Source of the DNA: Labyrinthula sp. Ha
Taxonomy: Eukaryota > Sar > Bigyra > Labyrinthulida > Labyrinthulaceae
Assembly (NCBI GenBank): GCA_015227615.1
Contig: JAALGZ010000028.1
Location: 124,001 to 188,000, forward strand
DNA length: 64,000 bases
Direction of reading: 5' to 3'
A program made the position numbers and the translations under genes. Shown here one piece after another: positions 12,521 through 23,952 of the stretch. The notes beneath the pieces were generated by a model. The model worked only from the letters and a program-made list of their open reading frames with translations. It was not told the DNA's origin and searched no databases. Positions within the stretch are counted from its first letter, which is position 1; the number at the start of each line of letters is the position of its first letter.

Positions 12521-14200
12521 GAGAAGGTGAATTGGTTTTGACAACATGGTCAAACATCCAACTGGTGAAGTCGAATTTCGGAAATGCGATGATTGGGACC
12601 TTAATAATTCATAGTTAATTTGGAGGAAAGGAGACAAAGAAAACGGTACAGAGGGAACAAAGAAATATATTAACAAATCTTTTAGGAGGAAGTTCAATGA
12701 ATGGTATAGAACAGCTATACATTAATATTAAATAAATAGATAATAGCATTTTCATCACTGAGCCAACAATTCTTCAACCAAACTCTTACTACACATTTAG
12801 ATTCTTCCCTGTATTACCGGAAACAATGTGGTAAAAATCTGAAAAACTCTGATCAAAGGACAGCTATAAGACATTGTACATATCTCGTTTCGCTGATTTC
12901 ATACTGATTCGGATGCGAACACAAGTTCGTCTGGTAAATAATACACACAGCGACCTCAATCGTAACTGGTCATTGTTAGAGCTTACTAATTTTATTTCCA
13001 GAACGAGCTGTTACCTTTGAGTTATATTTATCTTATCCCTTTAAGATGATATTTACCTGTTACTAATAAATTGTGATGCACTGTTGACCAGCACAACAAC
13101 GAAATCTTTTGCAGTGACTGGGAGAAAATGCAATGTTTTATTAATATTCCCACTATAGCCATTAGGTTAGAAAAACTGGTGTAAGGGTTGCAGCTAAAAT
13201 ACAAAAAACAATAAAAAAGGGTTTAAGGTAACGTATATAGAGCTGAATGTGTGTTTTATTGGAGTGCGGGTACGGGGACGTGTGCTGTAGGCCATATTCG
13301 TCGTTACGATCGATTGGGCACTCTAAATGTAACACACATAAGACTGGGTGAAGCCTGTAGTTAGTGGAAGACTAAGTTCCTCACTGGGACACCACTGCAA
13401 TAATTGTGCAGACGCGTCATGTTTCCTTAATAGTAACTTCTTTACGTTTGATAAGATGCTTTCAAAAAGTATAGCACAGCAGCAGATCAGTAGTCGGATC
13501 CTCACTGATCAACTCTCTGAGGATATTGTACCTAGATCAGCGCATGAATTCTTGGAGAAAATTCTTAAAGGAAACCCTATAATATTTCACTTTATTGCTC
13601 GCTCTACAAATTTAGAGAACGTTGGATCCAGTTGGGGTGGAAGCTGTTCCTGGTATAGCACTAGTTACTCTTGGGTTCAACACTCTTTTATCTAGAGATG
13701 TAGTATCTCAATGGATGAGGGGGATTTCTGATAGGCCATCTGAGCAGCTTGTTACTTTGTGAAGATAAGGATATGCAATATAAATTGTGTGGTAGTCAGA
13801 TCACCCATAGTTCTCTTTGGCAATTGAGGTATGAATAAATTGTATTAAATAGCAATAAGAATTTCGAATATCAAGAATTAGAGTAAATACTATCATTGGA
13901 AGTTAGTGTCATTTAGCTTTTACACCTAACAGTTGGAGTATTTTGGTCCATGAAGGTATATTTGCTCGGACCTTATTTATTTTCCTCGGTTAGAAAGTAG
14001 AACATATAATAGCTAAATCCTTCTCTCAAAATAAAGGTTTCAGATAAATTAATGAGGGCTAATACTATCCAAGAAATATAAATTGTGTTATAGTTCTATG
14101 AGAGAAAGCAGTTGTCTCGGGATACTCTCTTACAAAATATCTCTTTGAAAGCCATGTCTACACACTATTCATGAATATTACCCATGATATAACTGGGCCT
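12521..14200. other. Intergenic stretch with an unassigned coding-like patch
   Basis: No known gene is found. From about 13348 to 13780 the plus strand is unusually open and slightly richer in G+C than its surroundings, with peptides such as AHEFLEKILKG that look protein-like. It has no convincing ATG and matches no family I recognise. It may be more of the decayed element to its left or another dead gene. Confidence 0.3.
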
Positions 14201-14699
14201 TCCTGGTGTTGTTAGGTAATTCTTTGTGTGGAATTTAGTTTGTCATGTCTTGATATTGAATAATATCTACAGATATATTTTATTATTCTAAAAGGCCCAA
14301 TATATCTTCTGATATTTAGTCTTTACTCACAAGTTATCACTAGAATTGGGGTTATAATAATCTTGTTAATAGATCTATCTTTAATCCTACAGCAATTACT
14401 GAATAATAATACATTAACACTATATGATTTATGTTAACTTTATTGAAATCATATTGGAAGAAACAAATTCTATACCAATTCCAAATTTATAAGATAATAA
14501 TATCCCAAATATTAACGGAATAAAAAAGTATTTACTAAAAACTGGTTTAAGAGTTGGTGTTATTATAGTAACGTTAGTGATAAATCATTCATTATAACTG
14601 CAATCAGAACAAAGAAGGTACTTTAAGAAATAAAACTACGTTAGTCGAAGAATAAAACTGGCGAGAAGAAATATATACAAATTCTTCTCAAAGAGAAAG

Positions 14700-14790
14700 A
14701 GCAGGAAAAACAAAGCTAGCGTGGGGACAATTTGTTTTATTTCGTCGAGTTACTTGAGAATAAGTTTTCTTGCCAGAAAATGGTCAAGGT
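14700..14790 (+). promoter_or_regulatory. Shared upstream block of 7TM genes (copy 2)
   Basis: GGGACAA is at 14724, TTTCGTC at 14740 and TTGCCAGA at 14770, the last followed by TGGTCA. The spacing of 16 and 46 bases equals that in the blocks before 6105 and 34449. GGGACAA lies 115 bases from the ATG. Part of the likeness to copy 1 comes from shared descent, but the block before 34449 is more diverged around these motifs. Confidence 0.6.
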
Positions 14791-14838
14791 ATTTCTTAAC
14801 ACTAAAAAGAAATATTTGTTCAACTGAAATACTTAAAG

Positions 14839-15924
14839 ATGAATAATTCAGGCGAATGCAATCCACCTTTTCTCAGAGATGAAACTGAAAATTGTACTTT
14901 AACTGTATATGAGTTTTATGAACCTTTTACGTACTACTTAAAACAAGTAAGTACAATACTGGACTTTCTACTATTGCTTGGATTAATCGCAATATTATTT
15001 TCCTTTCTTAGATCTAATAAGAAACAATGGTATAAAAAACGAAGAATTTCAATTACAGCAGATGACGAAAAAAAGAAGTTTTTCTTCAAGTATAACTTGT
15101 TGATTATTCTGTGCTTATTGACTGGAACTATTTTTCACCTACATTTAGCCTACAACAACTTTATGTATGCACGTGATTTTAGAAGCAATCTTTCGAAAAG
15201 GAACTCACTTTGTCTTATCTATATGTCAATCTTTTTTCATGGTGGAATATTTCTGCGTCTTCCAGTGCTAAAGGAACTCATAGGTTTATCTAAACTATCT
15301 TCGCGATACCAATCTATTCAATCTGGTGCCATATTTACTGCATTTATCACCAGCCTTCCATACTTTTTTCTAATGCCTTATTTGGTATACTTTGAAAAAC
15401 TTAGTGTTTCTAATTTTATTATTATATGTTATTCTCATGGTTTGATTAATTCATTATTATTGGGAATAGTACTTTATTGTACTACTAATTTTGTAGTAGA
15501 AGGAATTCAAACTTTAACTGAACAGCATATAAAGGAAAAAAAAAATAGGAAGGAGATAAACAAACTATATACCTTCAAAGTAAAGTTAAAACTATGTAGG
15601 GCAGCACTAACCTTTCACATAGTTGTTCTACTAATGATGTCCTTACCAAACTTATTATCAAGTAAAAATACAGATAAGGTGTTACTATTGCTAGATTCTG
15701 TGTATGTAGCTATCATTCCACTAGAATTAATACCTTCTGTTTTTTTGTATAGTAGATTTATACTACCGGGTTCAGAAAGATGTTTTTCGCTTGATCTAGA
15801 AAAGAATAAAATGTCTTCAAGCAATAGAAGAAATTACAATAAACAAGGATACTCTCAAGATACTGAAAGAAATAGACAAGTTATTTTGCAGCAACGAGAA
15901 TCTAGAATAGGTACCCCGGTATAG
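14839..15924 (+). CDS. Seven-transmembrane receptor-like protein, family member 2
   Basis: Intact 361-residue paralogue of the gene at 6105, colinear without gaps. C7 and C19 and the TVYEFYEPF signature are kept, with sequons at N2 and at N18-C-T, suggesting an extracellular glycosylated N-terminus. Seven hydrophobic segments fall at the same positions as in member 1 (about 39-58, 84-106, 124-145, 163-185, 193-219, 253-273, 280-307). A PGSERCF box precedes a polar tail ending in R-I-G-T-P-V, identical to the end of member 1. The first intracellular loop is basic (KKQWYKKRR). It converges on the symporter gene. Ligand and coupling are unknown; a receptor role is inferred from topology and family expansion only. 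Confidence 0.9.
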   Translation: MNNSGECNPPFLRDETENCTLTVYEFYEPFTYYLKQVSTILDFLLLLGLIAILFSFLRSNKKQWYKKRRISITADDEKKKFFFKYNLLIILCLLTGTIFHLHLAYNNFMYARDFRSNLSKRNSLCLIYMSIFFHGGIFLRLPVLKELIGLSKLSSRYQSIQSGAIFTAFITSLPYFFLMPYLVYFEKLSVSNFIIICYSHGLINSLLLGIVLYCTTNFVVEGIQTLTEQHIKEKKNRKEINKLYTFKVKLKLCRAALTFHIVVLLMMSLPNLLSSKNTDKVLLLLDSVYVAIIPLELIPSVFLYSRFILPGSERCFSLDLEKNKMSSSNRRNYNKQGYSQDTERNRQVILQQRESRIGTPV

Positions 15925-16405
15925 AAGAAAATGTGCCAATTTTGTTTATGTACAGGAATTTTAAAGTTTTGACAACTATTTTGTTTTTTTTTGGTAATTT
16001 TTTAGAGTTTGATAGCTTTGAAATAAAATAAACAGATATAGAAATAAAATGTAGTTTTGATTTGGAAATGTATATAACATTTAATAATTTTGAAGATTAA
16101 AGTTTTGATACAAAATATCTTAGTTTTCTTGTGATAACTAGAGCGCTTGTGTCTCGTTCATGGCTTCTCAAAATAATAGAGTTTATTTTATTTGTAATTC
16201 ATAGATTAGTAAATATATAAATCCTTCATGTTTTTATTGTTTCCAACAGAAAATGAGGAAAAGTGAATATTAAAGAAAACTAGTTTATTTATGAATATTT
16301 ATAAAATAACTTGAAACTAGTATTTCTAACCAATTTGGCTCTTGGCCTTGTTAGGATATAATAAACAAGAAAAAAACTCCCTGACTTAACTTTAAAAGTA
16401 ACTTT

Positions 16406-18031
16406 CTAAACACTTTGTTTTTGTTCTTCAATTTCTTTAACTTCAACTGCTTCTTGACCCTCAACCAACTCAACATTTTGTTTTTCCCCAAAACCAGTTT
16501 TGGAAACGAACAGAAAAATTGCAGTCCAAAAAAATGAAGCTACTAAAGCAGCAACAAAATATGGATACTCATAATTAATATTTTCCCAAAACGCATATTC
16601 AAAACCTTCACTAAATCCTCCCAGTTTTATTGCTGAGTAAATTCCTGTAGAAACCAAAGAGCAGATAAAAGAAGAAATAGGAATAAAATCACGCAGATAA
16701 GGTGTGTAAAACATATCTGGGAAGAATCCAAGAGTAATTGGAAAAAAAGCACAGATGCAGACCATATTTCCAACTAAGAACAAACTTAGTACACTATATT
16801 GTTGCAATCCAATAATGATGTAAATCACGTTCACCGCAATCAAAAGAACACGACTGACTTTAAACAACTTTTTTTCAACAGCAGGTAAATCTTCTTCAAC
16901 TGTTTGTTGACGAACATATCTCAAAAGAGCACCATTAAAAGAAGCACCAACTCCATTTTGAAGTGAATCAATAGCAGATTCAGCCATAACAGTTCCCAAA
17001 AGTAAGATTAAGACTCCAATTGCAGAATTTACTGCAGGTTTACCAGCTTCAGAAATAAATACTTGAAAAGCAAAAAGATTTTGGTTAATTACAAAAGGAT
17101 CTTCAACAAGATTTGCCCAAACAACAAGAACTCCTAAAGCTCCAAAAAAACCAACAACAAAAAAGATTAAAACAGATCCAAATAAAGCAGCTTTTTTCAA
17201 AACTTTTTCATCAGCAGCTGCCCAAGATCTCTGCCAGAGTGCTTCAGAAAAAATAGTAGCAGTTAATAGAGACAAAGGAAGAGTAAAAACTGTTCCCCAT
17301 CCAGCTTCAGTTGTACCTTTAACAAATTTATTCATAACGAAGCTTGCATTAAATCCTCTTTGTTCAATATTCTCAGTAATATCTTCTTTATTAAAGTCAG
17401 CAGCTAGATAAATTACAACAACTTGAACTAAATATAAAGCAACAATTCCTTGAACTTTATCAGTTATAATACTTGCTTTTAATCCACCATAAGTTGTATA
17501 TAAAAGTGTTACAATAGCTGTTAAAACAACAACATAAGCACCATTATCACCTAAACCAACAAAGTCACTGTATAAAGACATTAAAGTTGAATATTCTGCA
17601 ATAATAGCTGCAGACATGTTCAATAAAGTAATCAAAATAGTTAATACTTGAGTAACTCTACCGAATCTCCAATATACAAAATCACTTAAAGACAACAAGC
17701 TTGGATAAATTTTTGACATAGATCCACCAAAAAAAGCGATGAAGAGAATTGGTACTGCTGCGGCAAAAGCGTAGGAAACAACGGGAACTATTCCAGCGTA
17801 GTAACCGAATTGAGCAGGACCTGTAATTACCCAGGAACCAATAGCTGAAGCAAAGAAACTCCATCCAAGGGTGATTGCACCTATACTTTTTCTTGCAGTA
17901 AGGAATTCTTCCAGATCTTTTACTTTAAGTTTTTCACTTCTTGATTGTAGGAGCACATATGCGCCAAAAGATAAGATTAGAATTACAGCAAGAGCTGTAG
18001 CTGTTTTTGAAGTTGAACTTAATTCTGTCAT
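16406..18031 (-). CDS. DUR3-like sodium/urea-type solute symporter (SSS family)
   Basis: This 541-residue multi-helix membrane protein belongs to the sodium:solute symporter family and most resembles DUR3-type urea/polyamine permeases. Visible family marks are FLTARKS at 43-49 before the first core helix, a glycine-rich unwound helix 1 (GWSFFASAIGSW, 56-67), TDKVQG at 190-195, WQRSWAA at 266-272 and ESAIDSLQNG at 351-360, whose serines fit the Na2 site region. About 13-14 hydrophobic segments span 12-515, and the tail is acidic and polar. It is shorter than many DUR3 proteins (about 650-700). It likely imports urea or a related small solute by cation symport at the plasma membrane; the substrate is inferred. 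The ATG at 18031 precedes a good first helix. A TATAAAAAT lies about 155 bases upstream. A decayed paralogue sits at 7745-8165. Confidence 0.9.
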   Translation of the reverse strand: MTELSSTSKTATALAVILILSFGAYVLLQSRSEKLKVKDLEEFLTARKSIGAITLGWSFFASAIGSWVITGPAQFGYYAGIVPVVSYAFAAAVPILFIAFFGGSMSKIYPSLLSLSDFVYWRFGRVTQVLTILITLLNMSAAIIAEYSTLMSLYSDFVGLGDNGAYVVVLTAIVTLLYTTYGGLKASIITDKVQGIVALYLVQVVVIYLAADFNKEDITENIEQRGFNASFVMNKFVKGTTEAGWGTVFTLPLSLLTATIFSEALWQRSWAAADEKVLKKAALFGSVLIFFVVGFFGALGVLVVWANLVEDPFVINQNLFAFQVFISEAGKPAVNSAIGVLILLLGTVMAESAIDSLQNGVGASFNGALLRYVRQQTVEEDLPAVEKKLFKVSRVLLIAVNVIYIIIGLQQYSVLSLFLVGNMVCICAFFPITLGFFPDMFYTPYLRDFIPISSFICSLVSTGIYSAIKLGGFSEGFEYAFWENINYEYPYFVAALVASFFWTAIFLFVSKTGFGEKQNVELVEGQEAVEVKEIEEQKQSV

Positions 18032-18183
18032 ATTTATTTTGTTTGGTTTTGATATCTCCTTTGTGAGAATTTATCGTGCAAAGTACAGTTTAAAGAATTT
18101 TCTTGTTGATTTCTGCAGATGTTTACGAGAAGTTACGTAAATAAGTTTGAAAGAATTACGCTGAGAATTATCTAGCTTGTGTG

Positions 18184-18192
18184 ATTTTTATA
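18184..18192 (-). promoter_or_regulatory. Probable TATA box of the symporter gene
   Basis: Read on the minus strand this is TATAAAAAT, about 155 bases upstream of the symporter ATG. It is the best TATA match in that leader and would give a 5'UTR of about 120 bases. Confidence 0.4.
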
Positions 18193-18249
18193 ATATTCGT
18201 GTGCTTTGTATAGCGTAAATATATTACTTTATAACTTTCACTGAAGAAT

Positions 18250-21200
18250 ACGGGTATTTTTGTACTTCAAGTTAGTTTTTGTGGTTCAGAGTTTTTGATA
18301 CAGTTTACCGGTTTTTTATGTATAGGTTTGAATAAATAATCCCGGAATTAATATTTGTCCCGTCTCGCAAATAAAATTTCAAAAATCATAAAATTCTTAA
18401 AACGATTTACTGTGTTTTTATTTTTATTTTTTGGTTTCGTTTTAATATTAATAAATATTAAGTTTATTCTAAGTCTAGAAATTCTTTTTTTTTCGCTTTA
18501 TTCTTATTTTAAACATGTGGACTCTTTTCTTGAATAAGAATAATACATTGAGAAGAACAAAAAGTACGTAAAAACCACAATTGAGTTTAAATTATGAGTT
18601 ATAACCTTAAAGTCTAAACCTTTAATATATTTCTTATTCTGGAACTTATCTCTCACTACAAAGAATAGGGAATCCATGTAATACCGAGCAAGAATATACC
18701 CAGGAAACTACGTTGTGGACTTATTTGTTCATAAGAAGCAGATACAGATGAACCATTCTGCATTGAAGCCTTGGCATATTATTAGAAACAATAGCTAGAC
18801 GAAGAAAGGTAAGTCCGTGGCAAACTTTGTATTTTCTGGGCTAATAACAATGATGGTGTTTTTGATACGAAGCAGGGCGGTACCAATACCTTCAACATAT
18901 ACAATAGCTTGTGCAAGCAACTCTGGTATCTTATGTTATTGTAGGTTATTAAGGGCAGATTGTAGAAAGATGAAATTTATTTGTGTATTTTCTGTTTGAT
19001 TCATATCGTAATTAATATCAAGATAACAAAACAAGTCTTCTTAAGTGCTGTACCAGCAGGTTAAATTTCCTGCACTTGTAATAGTCCAAGGTGTGGACCG
19101 AGGCTATTAATCTAAGTATTGTTCTATACTTATGCAACGCAGGTCACGAATCAACAAATAAGCTAGTACGACTAGATTAATGAAAGACTTATGCTAATAC
19201 CCAATGCACACTCCAAGGTTGATGATGCAATTGGCTGTGAACTCCCGTTCCTAGGAAGCCTTCAGAAGTGAATCTGTCAGCTTTAATAGTTGTTTTAGCG
19301 CAAAAAGTAAATAAAAACATGATACCTGCAGGAAATAGATTCATTCTTACGAGCTTAGGTAACCAAAGCCTAACTCTTATAATTACTTCGCGAAATGAAG
19401 ATAATGGATAGAGACAATGAGCCTGTGTAACTACAAGAGAGGAAATTTAGGGAGAACATACATTTCACTACATCAAACCGATGATACATCCGCTATAGTC
19501 TTCATTCCTTTCGGCCTCACATTTCATGAGAGCTCCGTGCAAGATTAGAGACTTGATTCTCCATAAATTTTGAAAACAAGTATGAAATATTTCAAAATAG
19601 GATATTAAAAAATAAAGAATAAGACCTTAGTTTGATAGAGCAAACAGCCTAATATACTGTTCTCTCCATTGAAAAACTATCAACCATCAACTATGCCAAG
19701 GCTTCTACCATGTATTAGAACGGAGTTGCGTCTCAAGAACCTCTAGAATGTGTAAGTAGATAGTCGTCAAGGCTACCAAAAAAGAGTGATGTCCCTACAT
19801 TAACAATTTCTATGAAGAAAATCAAGCATTCAAAGTATTCAATAAATGCAGATTATTTGGATCTAAATCTAGAACCAATAAAAATAAGAGTAAACACTAA
19901 ATAACCAGAATATTAATAGAAATATATAAAAAAAGTCCAGTAGAGTAAAAAAAATCTGCCCAAGTGCTACAAGTTTTATTAACCTAGGTCACTATTTTAT
20001 GGAAACTGCGCTTTCTCTTTCAATAAGATTATGCTTTTCTAGCCTAAAATTAGATCGAACTCTACATAGAGCAAGGCACATGATCACGGCTTGAGTCCAG
20101 AGAAAAGTTTATTCTATTTCTATGGTCAAATAAAGAAAGGTTTATTAGAGAAGTTTTTCAGAACTATGTATTCTTCAGTATTAGTGGAATACTTTGTAAC
20201 AGAGGAGAGTTGTAAATATTTTATATGTTCTGCTCTCATTTTATTTTTGTATCCTAGAATCTGAATACTGTTCCTTGCTTTTAATAGCAACTAAACTTTG
20301 TATAGGTCTTTATATCTTATTATCTTTTCTGGAGTGGAGGTTGTATGACTTTATTCTACTAATCGGATTTGAATTTGGTTGACTGTAAGAATTTTGGTAT
20401 AAATTAGACAGCGCTATCGTTGTCACGTTAGTTTTCTACTAACATTAGTACTAAAGTTACTACCAACGTTGCAACGATAGTGACGCCTAGTATGAATCGC
20501 TCGTAGACGACATAATCACATATTTTTAGTATGTAAATTAAACACTTATTTACCCAAGTGTGAAGTATCATTTTTAGTCTCGTCGTATAATGGATTTTAG
20601 ATCACTTTTAAAAACTGGCAGCTTCGGAATAGCTAATAAAAATATATCACAAACAACCTTTCAGGAAATCAGAATAAGGCACTTACCTGTGTCAGGACAC
20701 AATGTTCAAATATCCAGGTTATTGCAGGCTGTTATATAGGGATACATTTTGATAGGGAAACTTGAAAACTCAAACGAGTATTAGTATAATATCAAACTTT
20801 AGTATATTTTTTTGGGCTTCGACATTCCTCGAATAGTATTTGAGTCTTGTTGATCTTTCATAATGGCTAAATTGATGTTCGTGTCACATCTCAAAGTGCC
20901 AATACGGCTAGGATATTTTTAGAGCAATTTTCAGCGCACAAAGAACATTTTAACTGACTAAATTTCTTAGTAATATCCCTCCAGTTACGGGGATAATAAA
21001 TATATTTGCTTTGAAGAGGTCTTTTCCCTATTATTTTTACTGAAAGAAGTTATGGAGATGGACAGCCGGATGAGGAAATGATGAAAGACCCATCTTGTGC
21101 TATTCTTAGAAAAATAATAACGAATATTCAGCTGGTTTAGTGGACAAAATTTTATATAAGAGGAACGAGGAGCACGGGTCTGAATCCCAAGGACTTCAAA

Positions 21201-23940
21201 AGAGTAACAACAGGGCCATAGAACTCGGCTACAGGTTTTAAAGCTGAGGAGGCAAGAAACAAGCTTGAAGTATCAATATATATGACATCGCGCGGGACAC
21301 TTAATCAAAATCCCAAATTAAAATCATGAAATTATCAAAACTAACTCAAAGTGACTGAGAAAATCTCGATATCACACATGATAAATTCAAACCATCAAAA
21401 CTCGTTTCGTATATCTTGATAATATTGGATGGTACCCCTATTCGTGTGCTTCTAGAGTATTTCTACTGACCGCGGCTCTTCTAAGCCACACATTGAACGT
21501 TATTGTGGAATAATCCTTGGTTATATATTTCATTTCGTGATTCAGGTTTTCATGGCAACTATTGACCCCAAGCAGGGTTACTGCAGAGTTCAAAATGGTA
21601 TACTTTGTTACTCATCTAGGATTAGGGAAACAAAAAATCTGTCATTTTCCGTAAAACCTCGAGAATTAAAAGGTATTTCAAAGGTTTGAGATGCCATGGC
21701 GGGAAGATACAAGTAGTGTCAGAACCCGTGCAGATCGCAAGATTCCTCAAATTTTCGAATACATATATTTTCTAGAACCGAAGAGCAAGTACTAAGAAAA
21801 TAATCAAGAATAGCAAAAGCAAGGAGAGACCCTAAGAGCTTGGAAATTACATTTGTTTCCTCGACTATTGAATTTTTAGTAGCGAAGAGCCTGTGTGTTG
21901 ATAAAAGGGTGGAAATAAGGATTTTGGTAATTGCATAGATTAAAGAAACTCCATAGAAACTACATATTTTCTGTTTTTCATAAAAGGATGGGTATGGCTT
22001 TCCTGTCTGAAGAATCTTAAAGGAAGATTAGTTCTGTGGACCACGATTGCGGACCTTAACCCGAAAAGTTGGCCAAATTGTTATAGTGGCAAAGCCTTAT
22101 ATGTGTTGACAAGCTCTCCTCTGTAAAGCAGACGATTCAGATCATAATTAACTACGTCACAGTCTTAGATTTATAAACCAAGCCGTTTTGGCTTCATTTT
22201 GATGGAGAGAACTCGAAGAATGTCGATTTGCCATGGGAATGCCCAATTGGGAATTTCGAAATTTATTGAAAAACTATACATTAAAACTATTGAAAGTGGA
22301 TAGTAAAGTTAAAATGATGCTAGGCTTTAATAGCCTGTAGTGTCTCAATCCTGTGGATATCTAGTTTAGGATTTATTAGTTACCTCGGCTCCGTCTCTGA
22401 TCCCTAAATACACCTCCATTGCAAAACCATACTACACAAAACCCTAACCGTAAATAAAAATTTTAAAATGTTTCCAATCTTGGCTCTATTAATGTTTAGC
22501 TGCAACATTGAGACGCTGGATGTATTTCTTCTACTTCAGCACAATATATATTCTGAAAAAATAATATTTCACTTATGGTTCGCACTTTGCTTAGAAAAGA
22601 AAATGTAGATTATAATATTTCTTAAGTGCTAATTAGCAAAATAATCGTCCACAATATTTCCATAATCAGAAATGATTATAAATTTGACAAATAAGTAATC
22701 TGTCTTCTCTATCTATAAATCTTCAATAGACCTTGCTCCCAAACCTAGCTCCATTTTGTTTGTATCTTCTTGCGTAGATGCAAAAGAAATTGGGAAAATA
22801 TGTAAGCTACGTGAAACCTATGAGGCGGGTAGAATGGACACAGAATGGAAAAGCAAATGAGAATTTCAAACAGAAAATCAGGAAACCAGTTTCAAGAAGA
22901 CTTCCCCATTTCGAACCCTGACTTGTGATTACCAGCCCTGAAACTACTATTGAATATTGAAAATAATTCAAAGTGATAAATAAGCAAAAAGCCTAGCAAA
23001 AATGGATTATAAATCAAAGAGAAAGTTGAAAGTTTTATCATTTTGTAAGAGAGGATCTTATCTTGAGAGCAGAAATATCTACTTCAGTTGCTTTGCTCTA
23101 TAATCTACTGCACAATCGAAAACGACAAATGCATTAAGATTAATCTACTATATATAGCGAACAAAGATAAAACGCACCTCCTGAGAACAGATTTTTTTAC
23201 GAGAAGAAGAGTTCTTCATCAAAAAAATGAAGCACAAGATTTTGTATATTTTACCACGGTTAGGAACATGTTCAGGAACAATTTATTGGGTATAATTATT
23301 CGGCATCATTTTTTTAGAAGCTCTGTCTGAAAATACTACTGTCCATTTTCAAGGAAATATAATATTCTTCCTTCTTTAAGTGCTCTTGATTAAAAAGAAT
23401 TTATGATATAAAGTACAATAACTTAAGCTAAAGTTAGAGAAAAGCAGAAGATACAAAAATATTTTGTAAGCGAGTCTTTGTTCTAGGTTGAAAAAGCACT
23501 TTCTTTTTCTTACGATGAACTTACACTTTCATAGTAAATATACAAACATCTTACTAATACACCTTGTATTTGTTTCTGTTAGTGTCGTGGAAAAAGGAAT
23601 GAAACATGGATTTCACTAAGAAGGGTTTAACTTTCTATGAGTCCCCTTTTGTCAAATAATTTTTTATCTATTATATTTTCTCCTTATTGAACTTTTCCTT
23701 AACGAATTTTGTGTTTCTACAAGATGTGTAGAAATATTAACATACAAACACTTGAATAGAAGTTGTGGTTGGCACGATTTTCTAGATTAATTTTGAGAAT
23801 ACTCATCTTTGTTGAGAGAAGTTACTTAAACTGTTTTTCTTTGCTTTTTCATTAAGGAATAAAAACCAAACAAAAAAAAACATCGACACTTTTACTTTTT
23901 ATCACACACTTACCACTTAACAAAAAAAACTAACAAAAAG
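18250..23940. other. Long intergenic stretch, no gene seen
   Basis: No supportable gene. Frames of 60-80 codons at 18355, 18817 and 23088 look like chance. The only clear structure is an imperfect palindrome at about 20404-20486, listed separately. I looked for a symporter remnant downstream of the 23953 gene, by analogy with the duplicated pair, and did not find one. Confidence 0.45.
20404..20486. repeat. Imperfect palindrome of about 80 bp
   Basis: The arms carry CTATCGTTG (20414-20422) and its complement CAACGATAG (20472-20480). Further matching inward (CGTTAG/CAACG region) meets the palindromic centre TTAGTACTAA (20445-20454). The outer flanks also partly pair. It could be a hairpin-forming site, a MITE-like remnant or a protein-binding site. 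Confidence 0.55.
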
Positions 23941-23952
23941 AATGAACATGTA

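Larger units (their letters stand above)
14210..16900. repeat. Segmental duplication, copy B (partner 5.45-8.17 kb)
   Basis: This is the partner of copy A. It contains the intact 7TM gene 14839-15924 and the 3' half of the intact minus-strand symporter. In this copy both genes are open, so it preserves the ancestral arrangement of two convergent genes about 0.48 kb apart. Confidence 0.75.

Noticed and set aside
21175-21205. T-arm-like GGGTCTGAATCCC suggesting a tRNA
   Set aside because: It lacks the TTC loop consensus, and no acceptor, D or anticodon stems could be built around it.
23190-23240. Possible second symporter remnant sharing AAAAAAATGAAGC with the intact gene
   Set aside because: The match is confined to one short A-rich patch, the orientation relative to the neighbouring 7TM gene is wrong for a duplicated pair, and translation does not support it.
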